A stretch of 64,000 nucleotides of DNA from JBJMHZ01 sp045807125. Its GTDB lineage: Bacteria > Actinomycetota > Actinomycetes > JAWWOL01. The DNA is taken from NCBI GenBank assembly GCA_045807125.1, contig JBJMHZ010000034.1, positions 19,188-83,187 on the forward strand, written 5' to 3'. The notes below the pieces were generated by a model. It saw nothing but the letters and a program-made list of their open reading frames with translations. It was not told where the DNA came from and did no database searches. Shown one piece after another: positions 16,024-23,714 of this stretch. The stretch's first letter is position 1. Each line of letters opens with the position of its first letter. A program made the position numbers and the translations under genes.

Positions 16024-16650
16024 ATGACCGTCTCGGCCCTTCCGTTCGCGGCGCTCGGCCTGTCGCCACGGTCACCACTGGCGGCGGCGCTGCGCGACCA
16101 GCTCGCCTGGGTCGAGCTCGCCCTCGAACGGGCGGCGGCGAGCGTCCCGCTCGTCATCGACCGGGACCGCCAGCCGTTCGCCGCCGAGGGCGTGCGGGTT
16201 CACGCGACCCTTGCGCTGCTCGGCGGCCAACTGGCGGGCCCGGCGGGCTCCGCGGCCGTCGTCGTCGAGCTCACCCACCTGGCCACCCGCTTCCATGACG
16301 CCGTGCGGGACCTGCCGCCCGGCTCGGCCGGAGGCCAGCGAAACGTCGACGCCGTGCTGGCCGGCGACCTGCTGATCGTGCGCGCCACCGGACTGGCGGC
16401 GGACCTGCCGCGACCGGCGCTGCGCCGGTGGGCGGCCGCCCTCGGCGAGGTGCACGAGGCGAAGCTCGTCCGCCGCTTCGACGTGGCCGCTCGCGCGTTG
16501 CTCGACGCCGCGGTCGAGATCGGCGCGCTGGCGGCGGGCACCGGCACCGAGCTGCCGGAGACGGTGGCCGCGGTCCGCGCGTCGCTCGAGCGTCACCTCG
16601 CCGGCCGGCTCACCACCAGTGCGGCGCCAGCCGCGCGAGCAGCGCCGTGA
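16024..16650 (+). CDS. Degenerate, short polyprenyl-diphosphate-synthase-like protein
   Basis: 208 aa from ATG 16024 with GGGAGG 7 bp upstream. It resembles the first half of an all-trans polyprenyl synthase: VELTHLATRFHDAVRD (residues 82-96) aligns with the helix carrying the first Asp-rich motif, and GGQRNVDAVLAGDLLIVRA (about 103-121) with the N-A-L-AGD segment. DDxxD is reduced to D92-A-V-R-D96, and the C-terminal half with the second Asp-rich motif is absent; family members are usually about 330 aa. Its 3' end overlaps the UbiA-like gene by 41 bp. It is probably a non-catalytic partner or a decayed enzyme; the assignment is by eye. Confidence 0.62.
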   Translation: MTVSALPFAALGLSPRSPLAAALRDQLAWVELALERAAASVPLVIDRDRQPFAAEGVRVHATLALLGGQLAGPAGSAAVVVELTHLATRFHDAVRDLPPGSAGGQRNVDAVLAGDLLIVRATGLAADLPRPALRRWAAALGEVHEAKLVRRFDVAARALLDAAVEIGALAAGTGTELPETVAAVRASLERHLAGRLTTSAAPAARAAP

Positions 16651-17341
16651 CCGCGGCGCCCACCGTCGACCAGGTGAGCGCCCGCAGCGCCGCCTCGTAC
16701 GGCGCCCGCAGCGCGGCTGCGTCCAGCGTGCGGACGGTCCCGTCGGCCCGCTCGATCGTCGCGCTCGCCGCGGTCGCGCGCCTGCGCAGCTCGCGGGCCG
16801 GAGTGGACAGCGTCCGCTGGGCCCAGGACAGCCCGAGGGCGACCGCTGCGGCGGTCACCGCCGCCGGGGAGAGGCTGCGGGCCTGGGCGTAGTAGCCGGT
16901 CAGCACGGGGAAGGCGCCCCACGCTGCGGCGAAGCCGGCCGTGTTGTGCAGCGCGCCGCCGGCCAGCTCGAGGTTGTAGCCGACGACGAGCACGACGCCC
17001 ACGACCGCGAAGGGCAGGATGGCCGGGCCCGCGGCCGCGAGCCCCAGGCCGACCGCGCCGGCCAGCCCGGCGACCGCCGCGGCGACGAGGACGCGGCCAG
17101 GGATGCCGGTGCGCAGCGGCCGCCCGGCGAGCTCGTCCAGTGCGTGGGCGGCGATGCCCATGGCGAGGAAGAACGCGGCGACGGTCGCGGCGAGCACGCC
17201 GCCGTCGAGGTGCGGTGCGAGCGCCGCGCCGACGACCACGTACGACAGGTGCCAGGCGGTGTAGGGCGGGTGCAGGAGCGTCCACCAGTCGGCGATCCCG
17301 CCGGTGCCGGTCGACCTCGCGTAGTACGCCGGGGCGGTCAC
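16610..17341 (-). CDS. Polytopic membrane protein, UbiA-prenyltransferase-like
   Basis: 243 aa from GTG 17341, in a GTGA overlap with the methyltransferase upstream. Several hydrophobic helices are evident (YVVVGAALAPHL, GVLAATVAAFFLAMGIAAHA, VLVAAAVAGLAGAVGLGLAA, AILPFAVVGVVLVVGYNLEL). HALDELAGRPLRTGIPG (about 66-82) sits where UbiA proteins carry the NDxxDxxxD prenyl-diphosphate motif, but Asn and most Asp residues are missing. Neighbours point to quinone biosynthesis. It could be a diverged UbiA enzyme or only structurally similar. Confidence 0.6.
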   Translation of the reverse strand: MTAPAYYARSTGTGGIADWWTLLHPPYTAWHLSYVVVGAALAPHLDGGVLAATVAAFFLAMGIAAHALDELAGRPLRTGIPGRVLVAAAVAGLAGAVGLGLAAAGPAILPFAVVGVVLVVGYNLELAGGALHNTAGFAAAWGAFPVLTGYYAQARSLSPAAVTAAAVALGLSWAQRTLSTPARELRRRATAASATIERADGTVRTLDAAALRAPYEAALRALTWSTVGAAVTALLARLAPHWW

Positions 17342-18093
17342 TCGCTGACCTGCGGATCGCCGGCCTTGTGACCCCAGATCACCACCCCGCCGCCGACGCT
17401 CATCGGCCGGGCCCGCACGTCGGCGACCCCGGCCTGGTGCCACCAGTCGAGCTGCAGGCCGAGCGGGTAGCGGGCGTAGTGCTCGGTGATGCTCGGCCCG
17501 AGGAACCGGCCCACCTCGTACCACGCCCGTCCGCCGAGGACGGCGCCGGCGCCCGGCAGGACCAGCGAGGCGTGCAGGCGCCAGAGGGCCCGCCAGCCGG
17601 GGCGGGGCGGTACGTGGAACTCGAGGTTGGCCAGGGTGCCGCCGGGCTGCAGCACCCGCGCCAGCTCCGCGACGGCCGCGGCCGGGTCGGCGACGTAGCG
17701 CAGCAGGTAGGTGAATGACACCGCGTCGAACGTCGCGTCGGGGAAGGGCAGCCGCTCGCCCCGCGCCAGCGCGAGGTGCACCTGGGCCTGCCGCCCCTCG
17801 CGCGCGATGTTGGCCCGGGCCCGGGCCAGCATCGCGGGGGTGATGTCGACGCCCATGACCCGGGCGCCGGTGCGCCGCGCGATCGCGAGCGCCACGCCGG
17901 CCGGGCCGGTGGCCACGTCGAGGACGAGCGCCGGCCGGGCGCCCGCGACCGCGTCGACCAGGGCGCGCCGCCAGCGCCGGTCCTGCCCGAACGAGAGCAG
18001 GTAGGCGAGCGCGTCGTAGCGGGCCGGCAGCGCTTCGAACAGCTCCCTGGCGAACGTCGTCGGCTCGCTGCGCGAGCGCTCCACGGCGGTCAT
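17338..18093 (-). CDS. MenG/UbiE-like class I SAM methyltransferase
   Basis: 251 aa from ATG 18093, preceded by GGAAGGAG. The N-terminus FEALPARYDALAYLLSFGQDRRWRR is the UbiE/MenG signature, followed by SAM motif I VLDVATGPAGVALA, VMGVDITPAML, and RGERLPFPDATFDAV. UbiE/MenG methylates demethylmenaquinone (and 2-polyprenyl quinols). Operonic with the UbiA-like gene and next to the polyprenyl-synthase-like gene, which supports a quinone role, but the exact ring substrate is inferred. Confidence 0.82.
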   Translation of the reverse strand: MTAVERSRSEPTTFARELFEALPARYDALAYLLSFGQDRRWRRALVDAVAGARPALVLDVATGPAGVALAIARRTGARVMGVDITPAMLARARANIAREGRQAQVHLALARGERLPFPDATFDAVSFTYLLRYVADPAAAVAELARVLQPGGTLANLEFHVPPRPGWRALWRLHASLVLPGAGAVLGGRAWYEVGRFLGPSITEHYARYPLGLQLDWWHQAGVADVRARPMSVGGGVVIWGHKAGDPQVSE

Positions 18094-18162
18094 CGGCGCT
18101 CCTTCCGGTGGCACCCAGCACCCTATGCGCGCCGCGGTCGGCGCGGCGGGCAGCATGGGGGC

Positions 18163-18468
18163 ATGACGATCGCGCGGATGTGGGAGTCGCGGCTCGCCCC
18201 CGGCGCGGCGGAGGAGCTCGCCGCCCACCTGGTGGGCATCGCGTGGCCGGCGCTCACGGCGGCACCTGGCTTCCAGGGCGGGGAGGCGTACCGGTCGAGC
18301 GGGGACGAGGAGCGCGCCGTCGTCGTCACCAGGTGGGCCGACGAGGCGTCCGCCGCCGGCGGCGCCGAGGTGGAGCGCGGGCTCGCGCGGTTCTGCGCGG
18401 GGGAGCCGCACGCCTGGCAGTTCGAGCAGCTCGAGATCGGGCCGGCCGAGGAGGTGCCGCGCCATTAG
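18163..18468 (+). CDS. ABM-like small ferredoxin-fold protein
   Basis: 101 aa from ATG 18163. One dimeric alpha+beta-barrel domain of antibiotic-biosynthesis-monooxygenase type: TIARMWESRLAPGAAEELAA, then PGFQGGEAYR, RAVVVTRWADEAS and a C-terminal strand. Function unknown; such proteins range from monooxygenases to scaffolds. Its TAG stop (18466-18468) lies inside the first CIRCE operator of groES, so termination and the chaperone promoter overlap. Confidence 0.7.
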   Translation: MTIARMWESRLAPGAAEELAAHLVGIAWPALTAAPGFQGGEAYRSSGDEERAVVVTRWADEASAAGGAEVERGLARFCAGEPHAWQFEQLEIGPAEEVPRH

Positions 18469-18491
18469 CGCTCGAGTTGACGGAGTGCTAA
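18465..18491 (+). promoter_or_regulatory. CIRCE operator 1 (HrcA site) of groES-groEL
   Basis: TTAGCGCTC, a 9-bp spacer and GAGTGCTAA: 17 of 18 arm positions match the CIRCE consensus TTAGCACTC-N9-GAGTGCTAA. HrcA repressor binding is expected from the family. Confidence 0.93.
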
Positions 18492-18506
18492 CGGGCGTCC
18501 TAGTCT
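18477..18506 (+). promoter_or_regulatory. groES promoter embedded in the CIRCE pair
   Basis: -35 TTGACG (18477-18482) begins in the spacer of CIRCE 1, and -10 TAGTCT (18501-18506) lies 18 bp on, between the two operators. Both operators therefore overlap RNA-polymerase contacts. Confidence 0.7.
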
Positions 18507-18510
18507 GCGG

Positions 18511-18537
18511 TTGGCACTCGCGCGTACGGAGTGCCAG
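18511..18537 (+). promoter_or_regulatory. CIRCE operator 2 (HrcA site)
   Basis: TTGGCACTC, a 9-bp spacer and GAGTGCCAG: a second CIRCE-type palindrome, weaker than the first, covering the predicted transcription start. Confidence 0.85.
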
Positions 18538-18636
18538 CACCTGCGCACCGGATCGGTCTGGCACCCGCGACGGCAGGCCGCCTTCGGTCGCTTCCTCACC
18601 CACGTCGACACCCGCACTGGAGGGGGAGGTCAGATC

Positions 18637-18954
18637 GTGACGACCACCGCTACCGAGACCAAGGTCGGCATCAAGCCGCTCGAGGACCGCATCGTCGTGC
18701 AGGTCCTCGAAGCTGAGCAGACCACCGCGTCGGGCATCGTGATCCCCGACACCGCGAAGGAGAAGCCGCAGGAGGGCCGTGTGCTCGCCGTCGGCCCCGG
18801 CCGCTTCGACGACAACGGCAACCGCGTGCCGCTCGACGTGAACGTCGGCGACACCGTGCTCTTCAGCAAGTACGGCGGCACCGAGGTCAAGCTGGGCGGC
18901 GAGGAGTACCTCGTCCTGTCCGCCCGTGACGTGCTCGCGATCGTCGAGAAGTAG
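18637..18954 (+). CDS. groES: Co-chaperonin GroES
   Basis: 10-kDa lid of the GroEL chamber. GTG 18637 with GGAGGGGGAGG just upstream gives 105 aa (MTTTATETKVGIKPLEDRIVVQ). The mobile loop EAEQTTASGIVIPD and the GKVLAVGPG-type segment are present (EGRVLAVGPGRF). The frame upstream to 18511 crosses CIRCE 2 and is not coding. groEL follows after 110 bp. Confidence 0.97.
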   Translation: MTTTATETKVGIKPLEDRIVVQVLEAEQTTASGIVIPDTAKEKPQEGRVLAVGPGRFDDNGNRVPLDVNVGDTVLFSKYGGTEVKLGGEEYLVLSARDVLAIVEK

Positions 18955-19064
18955 CAGACGCACCGGCTGGACGTCGGCCCCGGAGCCCGCCATCCGGGCG
19001 CCGGGGCCGACATCATGAACGGCTGTGGATCGGCCGGCAACGGCCGCGGAAGGACCGTCACGCC

Positions 19065-20708
19065 ATGCCAAAGATCATCGAGTTCCGCGAGGACGCCCGC
19101 CGCTCCCTCGAGCGCGGCGTCGACGCCCTCGCCAACGCCGTCCGGGTCACGCTCGGCCCGCGCGGGCGCAACGTGGTCATCGACAAGAAGTTCGGTGCAC
19201 CGACCATCACCAACGACGGCGTCACGATCGCGCGCGACGTCGAGCTGTCCGACCCGTACGAGAACATGGGCGCCCAGCTCGCCAAGGAGGTCGCCACCAA
19301 GACCAACGACGTGGCGGGCGACGGCACCACCACCGCCACCGTCCTCGCGCAGGCGATGGTGCACGAGGGCCTGCGCAACGTCGTCGCCGGCGCCTCGCCG
19401 ATGTCGCTCAAGATCGGCATGGACGCCGCCGTCACGGCGGTGACCGAGGAGCTGCTGCGGGTCAAGCGCGACGTCGAGACCCGCGACGAGATCGCCCAGG
19501 TGGCGTCGATCTCGGCGCAGGACACCACGATCGGCGATCTCATCGCCGAGGCGTTCGAGAAGGTCGGCAAGGACGGGGTGATCACCGTCGAGGAGTCCAA
19601 CACCATGGGCCTCGAGCTGGAGTTCACCGAGGGGATGCAGTTCGACAAGGGCTACATCTCGCCGTACTTCGTCACCGACTCGGAGCGGATGGAGACCGTC
19701 TTCGACGACCCGCTGATCCTCATCAACGCTGGCAAGATCAGCTCCGTCGCCGACCTGCTGCCGGTGCTCGAGAAGGTCGTCGGCGCCAAGAAGCCGCTGG
19801 TGATCATCGCCGAGGACGTCGACGGCGAGGCGCTGTCGACCCTCGTGGTCAACAAGATCAGGGGCACGTTCCCCGCGGTCGCCGTCAAGGCGCCCGGCTT
19901 CGGCGAGCGGCGCAAGGCGATGCTCCAGGACCTGGCGATCCTCACCGGTGCGCAGGTCGTGGCGCCCGAGGTCGGCCTCAAGCTCGACCAGGTCGGGCTG
20001 GAGGTCCTCGGCAGCGCCCGGCGGGTGACCGTCACCAAGGACACCGCGACGATCGTCGACGGCGGTGGCGCCGCCGAGACGATCTCCGACCGCATCCGCC
20101 AGATCCGGGCCGAGATCGAGACGACCGACTCCGACTGGGACCGCGAGAAGCTCCAGGAGCGGCTCGCGAAGCTGGCCGGCGGCGTCTGCGTGATCCGGGT
20201 CGGCGCGGCCACCGAGGTCGAGCTCAAGGAGCGCAAGCACCGGCTCGAGGACGCCATCTCGGCCACCCGCGCCGCCGTGGAGGAGGGCATCATCGCCGGT
20301 GGCGGCTCGGCGCTCGTGCACGCCGCGGCGGTGCTCGACGGCGACCTTGGCCGCACCGGCGACGAGGCGACCGGCGTGCGGATCGTGCGCCGCTCCGTTG
20401 CCGAGCCGCTGCGGTGGATCGCCGAGAACGCCGGCATGGAGGGCTACGTCGCGGTCGAGCGGGTCAAGGGCCTGTCCGCCGGGCAGGGGCTCAACGCGGC
20501 CACCGGCGAGTACGGCGATCTGATCTCGGCCGGCGTCGTCGACCCGGTCAAGGTGACCCGCTCCGCGCTCGCCAACGCGGCCTCGATCGCGGGGATGCTG
20601 CTCACCACCGAGTCGCTCGTCGCCGAGAAGCCGGAGGAGTCCTCCGCCGACGGCCACGGGCACTCGCACGGTCACGGGCACGGCCACTCGCACGGCCCGG
20701 GCTTCTGA
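19065..20708 (+). CDS. groEL: 60-kDa chaperonin GroEL with His-rich C-terminus (GroEL1 type)
   Basis: 547 aa, complete. ATP-binding motifs: VTLGPRGRNVVIDKKFGAP, VAGDGTTTATVLAQ and the C-terminal ATGEYGDLISAGVVDPVKVT. The tail is GHSHGHGHGHSHGPGF instead of the usual Gly-Gly-Met repeats, as in mycobacterial GroEL1, which is also cotranscribed with groES. Such tails bind metal ions and are thought to mark the accessory paralogue, so a second GGM-type groEL is expected elsewhere in the genome. Confidence 0.97.
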   Translation: MPKIIEFREDARRSLERGVDALANAVRVTLGPRGRNVVIDKKFGAPTITNDGVTIARDVELSDPYENMGAQLAKEVATKTNDVAGDGTTTATVLAQAMVHEGLRNVVAGASPMSLKIGMDAAVTAVTEELLRVKRDVETRDEIAQVASISAQDTTIGDLIAEAFEKVGKDGVITVEESNTMGLELEFTEGMQFDKGYISPYFVTDSERMETVFDDPLILINAGKISSVADLLPVLEKVVGAKKPLVIIAEDVDGEALSTLVVNKIRGTFPAVAVKAPGFGERRKAMLQDLAILTGAQVVAPEVGLKLDQVGLEVLGSARRVTVTKDTATIVDGGGAAETISDRIRQIRAEIETTDSDWDREKLQERLAKLAGGVCVIRVGAATEVELKERKHRLEDAISATRAAVEEGIIAGGGSALVHAAAVLDGDLGRTGDEATGVRIVRRSVAEPLRWIAENAGMEGYVAVERVKGLSAGQGLNAATGEYGDLISAGVVDPVKVTRSALANAASIAGMLLTTESLVAEKPEESSADGHGHSHGHGHGHSHGPGF

Positions 20709-20741
20709 CGCACGGGGGCATCGAGCCCCCCGGTCAGCATC

Positions 20742-20780
20742 GCCGAGGGGCCGTCCGCGCGCTGCGGGCGGCCCCTCGGC
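20742..20780 (+). terminator. Strong hairpin terminator after groEL
   Basis: A 17-bp stem (arms 20742-20758 and 20764-20780, one G-T pair) closes a 5-nt loop, 34 bp after the groEL stop. No T tract. Probably also serves whiB3, which ends at 20954 on the other strand. Confidence 0.75.
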
Positions 20781-20953
20781 GTGCGCGCCGTCGGTACGTT
20801 CGTGAGTGCCGTCGTGCCTGCCGCGACGCCTGCCGTCGGGTGCCGCCCCGGTGTCCACAGGGCCCCTGGGGATATGTGGACTAGTCCGAACGGGCTACCG
20901 CCGAACCACCCGGGACGGGTGATTTGCTGCCTCCGACGGCGGGAAGGTCCGGA

Positions 20954-21247
20954 TCACGACGCGCGAGCCGCGCGTCCGCGGCCGAGGATGGCGTCCCGGT
21001 CGTCCTCGGACAACCCGCCCCATACGCCGTAGGGCTCGCGCACCGCCAGCGCATGCGCCGCGCACTGCTTCATCACGGGGCAGCGCGCGCACACCGCCTT
21101 CGCGGCCCGTTCTCGAGCAGCGCGGTTCGGGCCCCGCTCCCCGTCCGGGTGGAAGAACTCCTCGGTGCCAAGCCCAGCGCAGAGCGCGTGCATCTGCCAG
21201 TCCCACAGCTCGGTGATCGGCCCTGGCAACCGACTCAGCTCAGCCAT
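20954..21247 (-). CDS. whiB3: WhiB3/WhiD-type Fe-S regulator
   Basis: 97 aa from ATG 21247. The four cluster Cys are in HALCAGL and VCARCPVMKQC (CxxCxxxxxC), followed by the turn GVWGG. The N-terminus LPGPITELWDWQMHALC, the FFHPDGERG segment and HALAVREPYGVWGGLSEDDR match WhiB3 (mycobacteria) and WhiD (Streptomyces) as I remember them. WhiB proteins bind 4Fe-4S clusters and the housekeeping sigma factor to sense redox state or NO. It is divergent from the MerR-like gene in a comparatively AT-rich 159-bp spacer. Confidence 0.93.
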   Translation of the reverse strand: MAELSRLPGPITELWDWQMHALCAGLGTEEFFHPDGERGPNRAARERAAKAVCARCPVMKQCAAHALAVREPYGVWGGLSEDDRDAILGRGRAARAS

Positions 21248-21406
21248 GACGTTCGCCCTCCCTCGGGAGCGGTCGGATCAGGGCAACCGCTCTCACCCTC
21301 CATATTCCGCGCCAGAAGTTGTTCAATCCAGCGATTGCCCAAAGTCTGACCTGATTTTTTCCACCCGAAGTTGTGGCCGAGGGGCGGCGCTCCGATGATG
21401 TGATCC

Positions 21407-22429
21407 GTGACGAGCGCCTCGGGCACCGGCGAGCCGCCCGACGCGCAGCCGCGCTACACGGTCGCCGCGGTGGCGCGCCGGCTCGGGGTCGCGCCGGCGA
21501 CCCTTCGCACCTGGGACCGCCGGTACGGCCTCGGCCCCACCGACCGCTCCTTCGGCGCCCACCGGCGCTACACCTCGGTCGATCTCGCCCGGCTCATGGT
21601 GATGCGCCGCCTCGTCGTGGACGGCGTCTCGCCGGCCGAGGCGGCGCGGGTGGCGCTCGCGCGGGCCGTCGCGCCGCTGCCCGCGGATGCGGACGGTTAC
21701 CCGTCGGCCGGATGGGGCGCGGCGGGGGACGCCACGCCCGAGCCGCCCGAGGGCCACGACGGTGCCCTCGTCGTCCCGGCGGCCGGATCCCGCGGCGGCG
21801 GCCGGGTGCTGCCCCTGCCAGGCGCGCCGGCCGACGTGCGCGGCCTCGGCCGGGCGGCGATGGCCCTGGACGCGCCGGCGATGACCGAGATCATCCGGAC
21901 CGCGCTGCGCGAGCGCGGCGTCGCCGCGACCTGGCACGGGCTGCTCGTCCCCGTCCTCACGGCTGTCGGGGACCGGTGGGCGGCCAGCCGGGAAGGGATC
22001 GCGATCGAGCATCTGCTCTCGGAGAGCGCGCTGCTCGGGCTGCGGGAGGTGCGGCTCGCCGCGAGCCCGCGCGGCGAGCCCCGGGTCGTCCTCGGCTGCG
22101 TCTCGGACGAGTACCACGCGCTTCCGGTGCACGTCCTCGCCGCCGCGCTGGCCGAGCGGGACATCCCGGTCCGCCAGCTGGGGGCCGCGGTGCCCCCTGA
22201 CACGCTCGCCGCGGCGCTGCGCCGGGTCCGTCCGGCGGTGCTGTTCTGCTGGTCGTCGGTGGCGCACCCGGTCAACGGCTACCTCTCCGCCGTCCCGGCC
22301 ATGGCACCGCCGATGTCGATCGTCGTCGGCGGCCCGGGCTGGAGCAGCGCAGAGCTGCCGCCGCGGACGCGCACGGCGCGCGACGTCGCCGAGGCGGTCG
22401 TCCTGATCGTGGCCGCCCTGGGCGGCTGA
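21407..22429 (+). CDS. MerR-family regulator with cobalamin-binding-like domain
   Basis: 340 aa from GTG 21407. Residues about 13-80 form a MerR winged HTH (RYTVAAVARRLGVAPATLRTWDRRYGLGP, with RRYTSVDLARL). After a low-complexity linker, about 140-340 resembles the B12-binding regulators: a helical subdomain with W-x9-EH (W of VGDRWAASREGIAIEH) and a Rossmann part with SDEYHALPVHVLAAALAER, where the His could be the lower axial cobalt ligand. This is the CarH-type layout for adenosylcobalamin light sensing. Several actinobacterial members are B12-independent. Target probably the whiB3 spacer or distant. Confidence 0.82.
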   Translation: MTSASGTGEPPDAQPRYTVAAVARRLGVAPATLRTWDRRYGLGPTDRSFGAHRRYTSVDLARLMVMRRLVVDGVSPAEAARVALARAVAPLPADADGYPSAGWGAAGDATPEPPEGHDGALVVPAAGSRGGGRVLPLPGAPADVRGLGRAAMALDAPAMTEIIRTALRERGVAATWHGLLVPVLTAVGDRWAASREGIAIEHLLSESALLGLREVRLAASPRGEPRVVLGCVSDEYHALPVHVLAAALAERDIPVRQLGAAVPPDTLAAALRRVRPAVLFCWSSVAHPVNGYLSAVPAMAPPMSIVVGGPGWSSAELPPRTRTARDVAEAVVLIVAALGG

Positions 22430-22487
22430 CGGACGGCTCAGGAACGGCTGACCGGACACGTGCGCCGGGCACGAATAGCGACCGTCC

Positions 22488-22535
22488 GAGCGCGAGCCGA
22501 GCGCGAGCCGTGGCGAGCCGTGGCGAGCAGTGGCG
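22488..22535. repeat. Short tandem repeat before the TPR gene
   Basis: Two copies of GAGCGCGAGCC, then GTGGCGAGCC, GTGGCGAGCA and a partial copy. The 186-bp spacer otherwise holds only a TACCCT element near 22558 that may be the -10 of the next gene. Confidence 0.6.
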
Positions 22536-22615
22536 GGTACGGCGGACCGCCAGCCGCTACCCTTCGGCAGGGGTCGGCGGTGGCCGCCGGCCGTCACCCG
22601 TCGCGCGGAGGTCCG

Positions 22616-23545
22616 GTGAACGACGCCCAGGGTCCACCCGATCTGACCGAGCTGCTCGCCGCCGGCGAGCGGGCCGCCTTCCACGGCCGCCCCGCCGACG
22701 CGATGAGCGCTCTCGAGCAGGCGGTCGTGCTGGCCCAGCACCAGGGCCGCAAGGCCGAGGTGACCGCCGCCGCGTGGCTGCTCGGGGTCGCGCTGGCGGC
22801 CGGCGGCCGCTACGGCGGGGCGATGACCGTCCTCGGGCCGATCATCGACGCCGGCGAGTCGCCCGACCTGCCGGCCGACCAGCGGCTGTTCTCCGCGCTG
22901 GCGGCAGCGACGGTCGCCAGCGTCCACCGCCAGCTCGGCCGGCACGCCGCCGCCCGCGAGACCGACCTGCGCGGCCTCGCGCTGACCGACGGAGCCGGCG
23001 AGGCCGCCTTCGACTGCCGGCTCGGGCTCGCCGCCGACGCCGTCGGGCTCGGCGACGCCGGGTCAGCGCAGGCCGAGCTGCACGAGGCCGAGCAGCTGGT
23101 GCCCGACCGCGACGAGTGGTGGCGGCAACGAGTCCGGCTCGACTGGGTGCGCGCCGAGATCGCCATGCTGGAGGGCCGGCCAGCCGACGCGGTCGAGGCG
23201 GCCGAGAGCGCCGTGGCCGGCGCGGAGCGGGCGAGGGCGCCGCGGCACATCGCGAAAGGGCTGCTCTTCCTGGGGGTCGCCCAGCTGCACCTCGACTCCG
23301 ACGAGGCGCCCGCGACCCTGCGCAGGGCCGCCACGCTCGCCGAGGGGCTCGGCACGCTGCCACTGGTCTGGCCGGCCCGCTCCCTGCTCGGCGCGCTCCT
23401 GGCCGGGGCCGATCCGGACGAGAGCGCCCGCAGCCTGCAGGTCGCCCGCTCGGCGGTGCTCAGCATCGCCGGCGACCTGCCGACAGGTGTGCGGGAGGAG
23501 TGGTTGGCCCGCGAGGACATCGCCGCCCTGCTCGGCGCTGCTTGA
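22616..23545 (+). CDS. TPR-like helical repeat protein, function unknown
   Basis: 309 aa from GTG 22616 with GCGGAGG just before it. The whole protein is Ala/Leu-rich helical pairs with TPR character (for example GRPADAMSALEQAVVLAQHQGR, GRPADAVEAAESAVAGAERARA). No enzyme motif, no signal peptide. Similar modules scaffold regulators of the LuxR/MalT kind. It lies between the MerR-like gene and the kinase-like gene, so a role in the same regulatory circuit is possible but unproven. Confidence 0.7.
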   Translation: MNDAQGPPDLTELLAAGERAAFHGRPADAMSALEQAVVLAQHQGRKAEVTAAAWLLGVALAAGGRYGGAMTVLGPIIDAGESPDLPADQRLFSALAAATVASVHRQLGRHAAARETDLRGLALTDGAGEAAFDCRLGLAADAVGLGDAGSAQAELHEAEQLVPDRDEWWRQRVRLDWVRAEIAMLEGRPADAVEAAESAVAGAERARAPRHIAKGLLFLGVAQLHLDSDEAPATLRRAATLAEGLGTLPLVWPARSLLGALLAGADPDESARSLQVARSAVLSIAGDLPTGVREEWLAREDIAALLGAA

Positions 23546-23714
23546 CGGCAGCGGCGAGCATTTCGCGGCCGGCGCTCACTCTGGTGCCGTCTCCTGCCGA
23601 TGTCGAACGTGCAGGACGGTCGGCGCTGGTCGGTGCTGGTTGGTGTCGGGATCGCTGACGGAAGCGCGGAAGCGCGGAAGCGGCGGAACGCGGACGGTGG
23701 AGGTGCCCAGGGTG

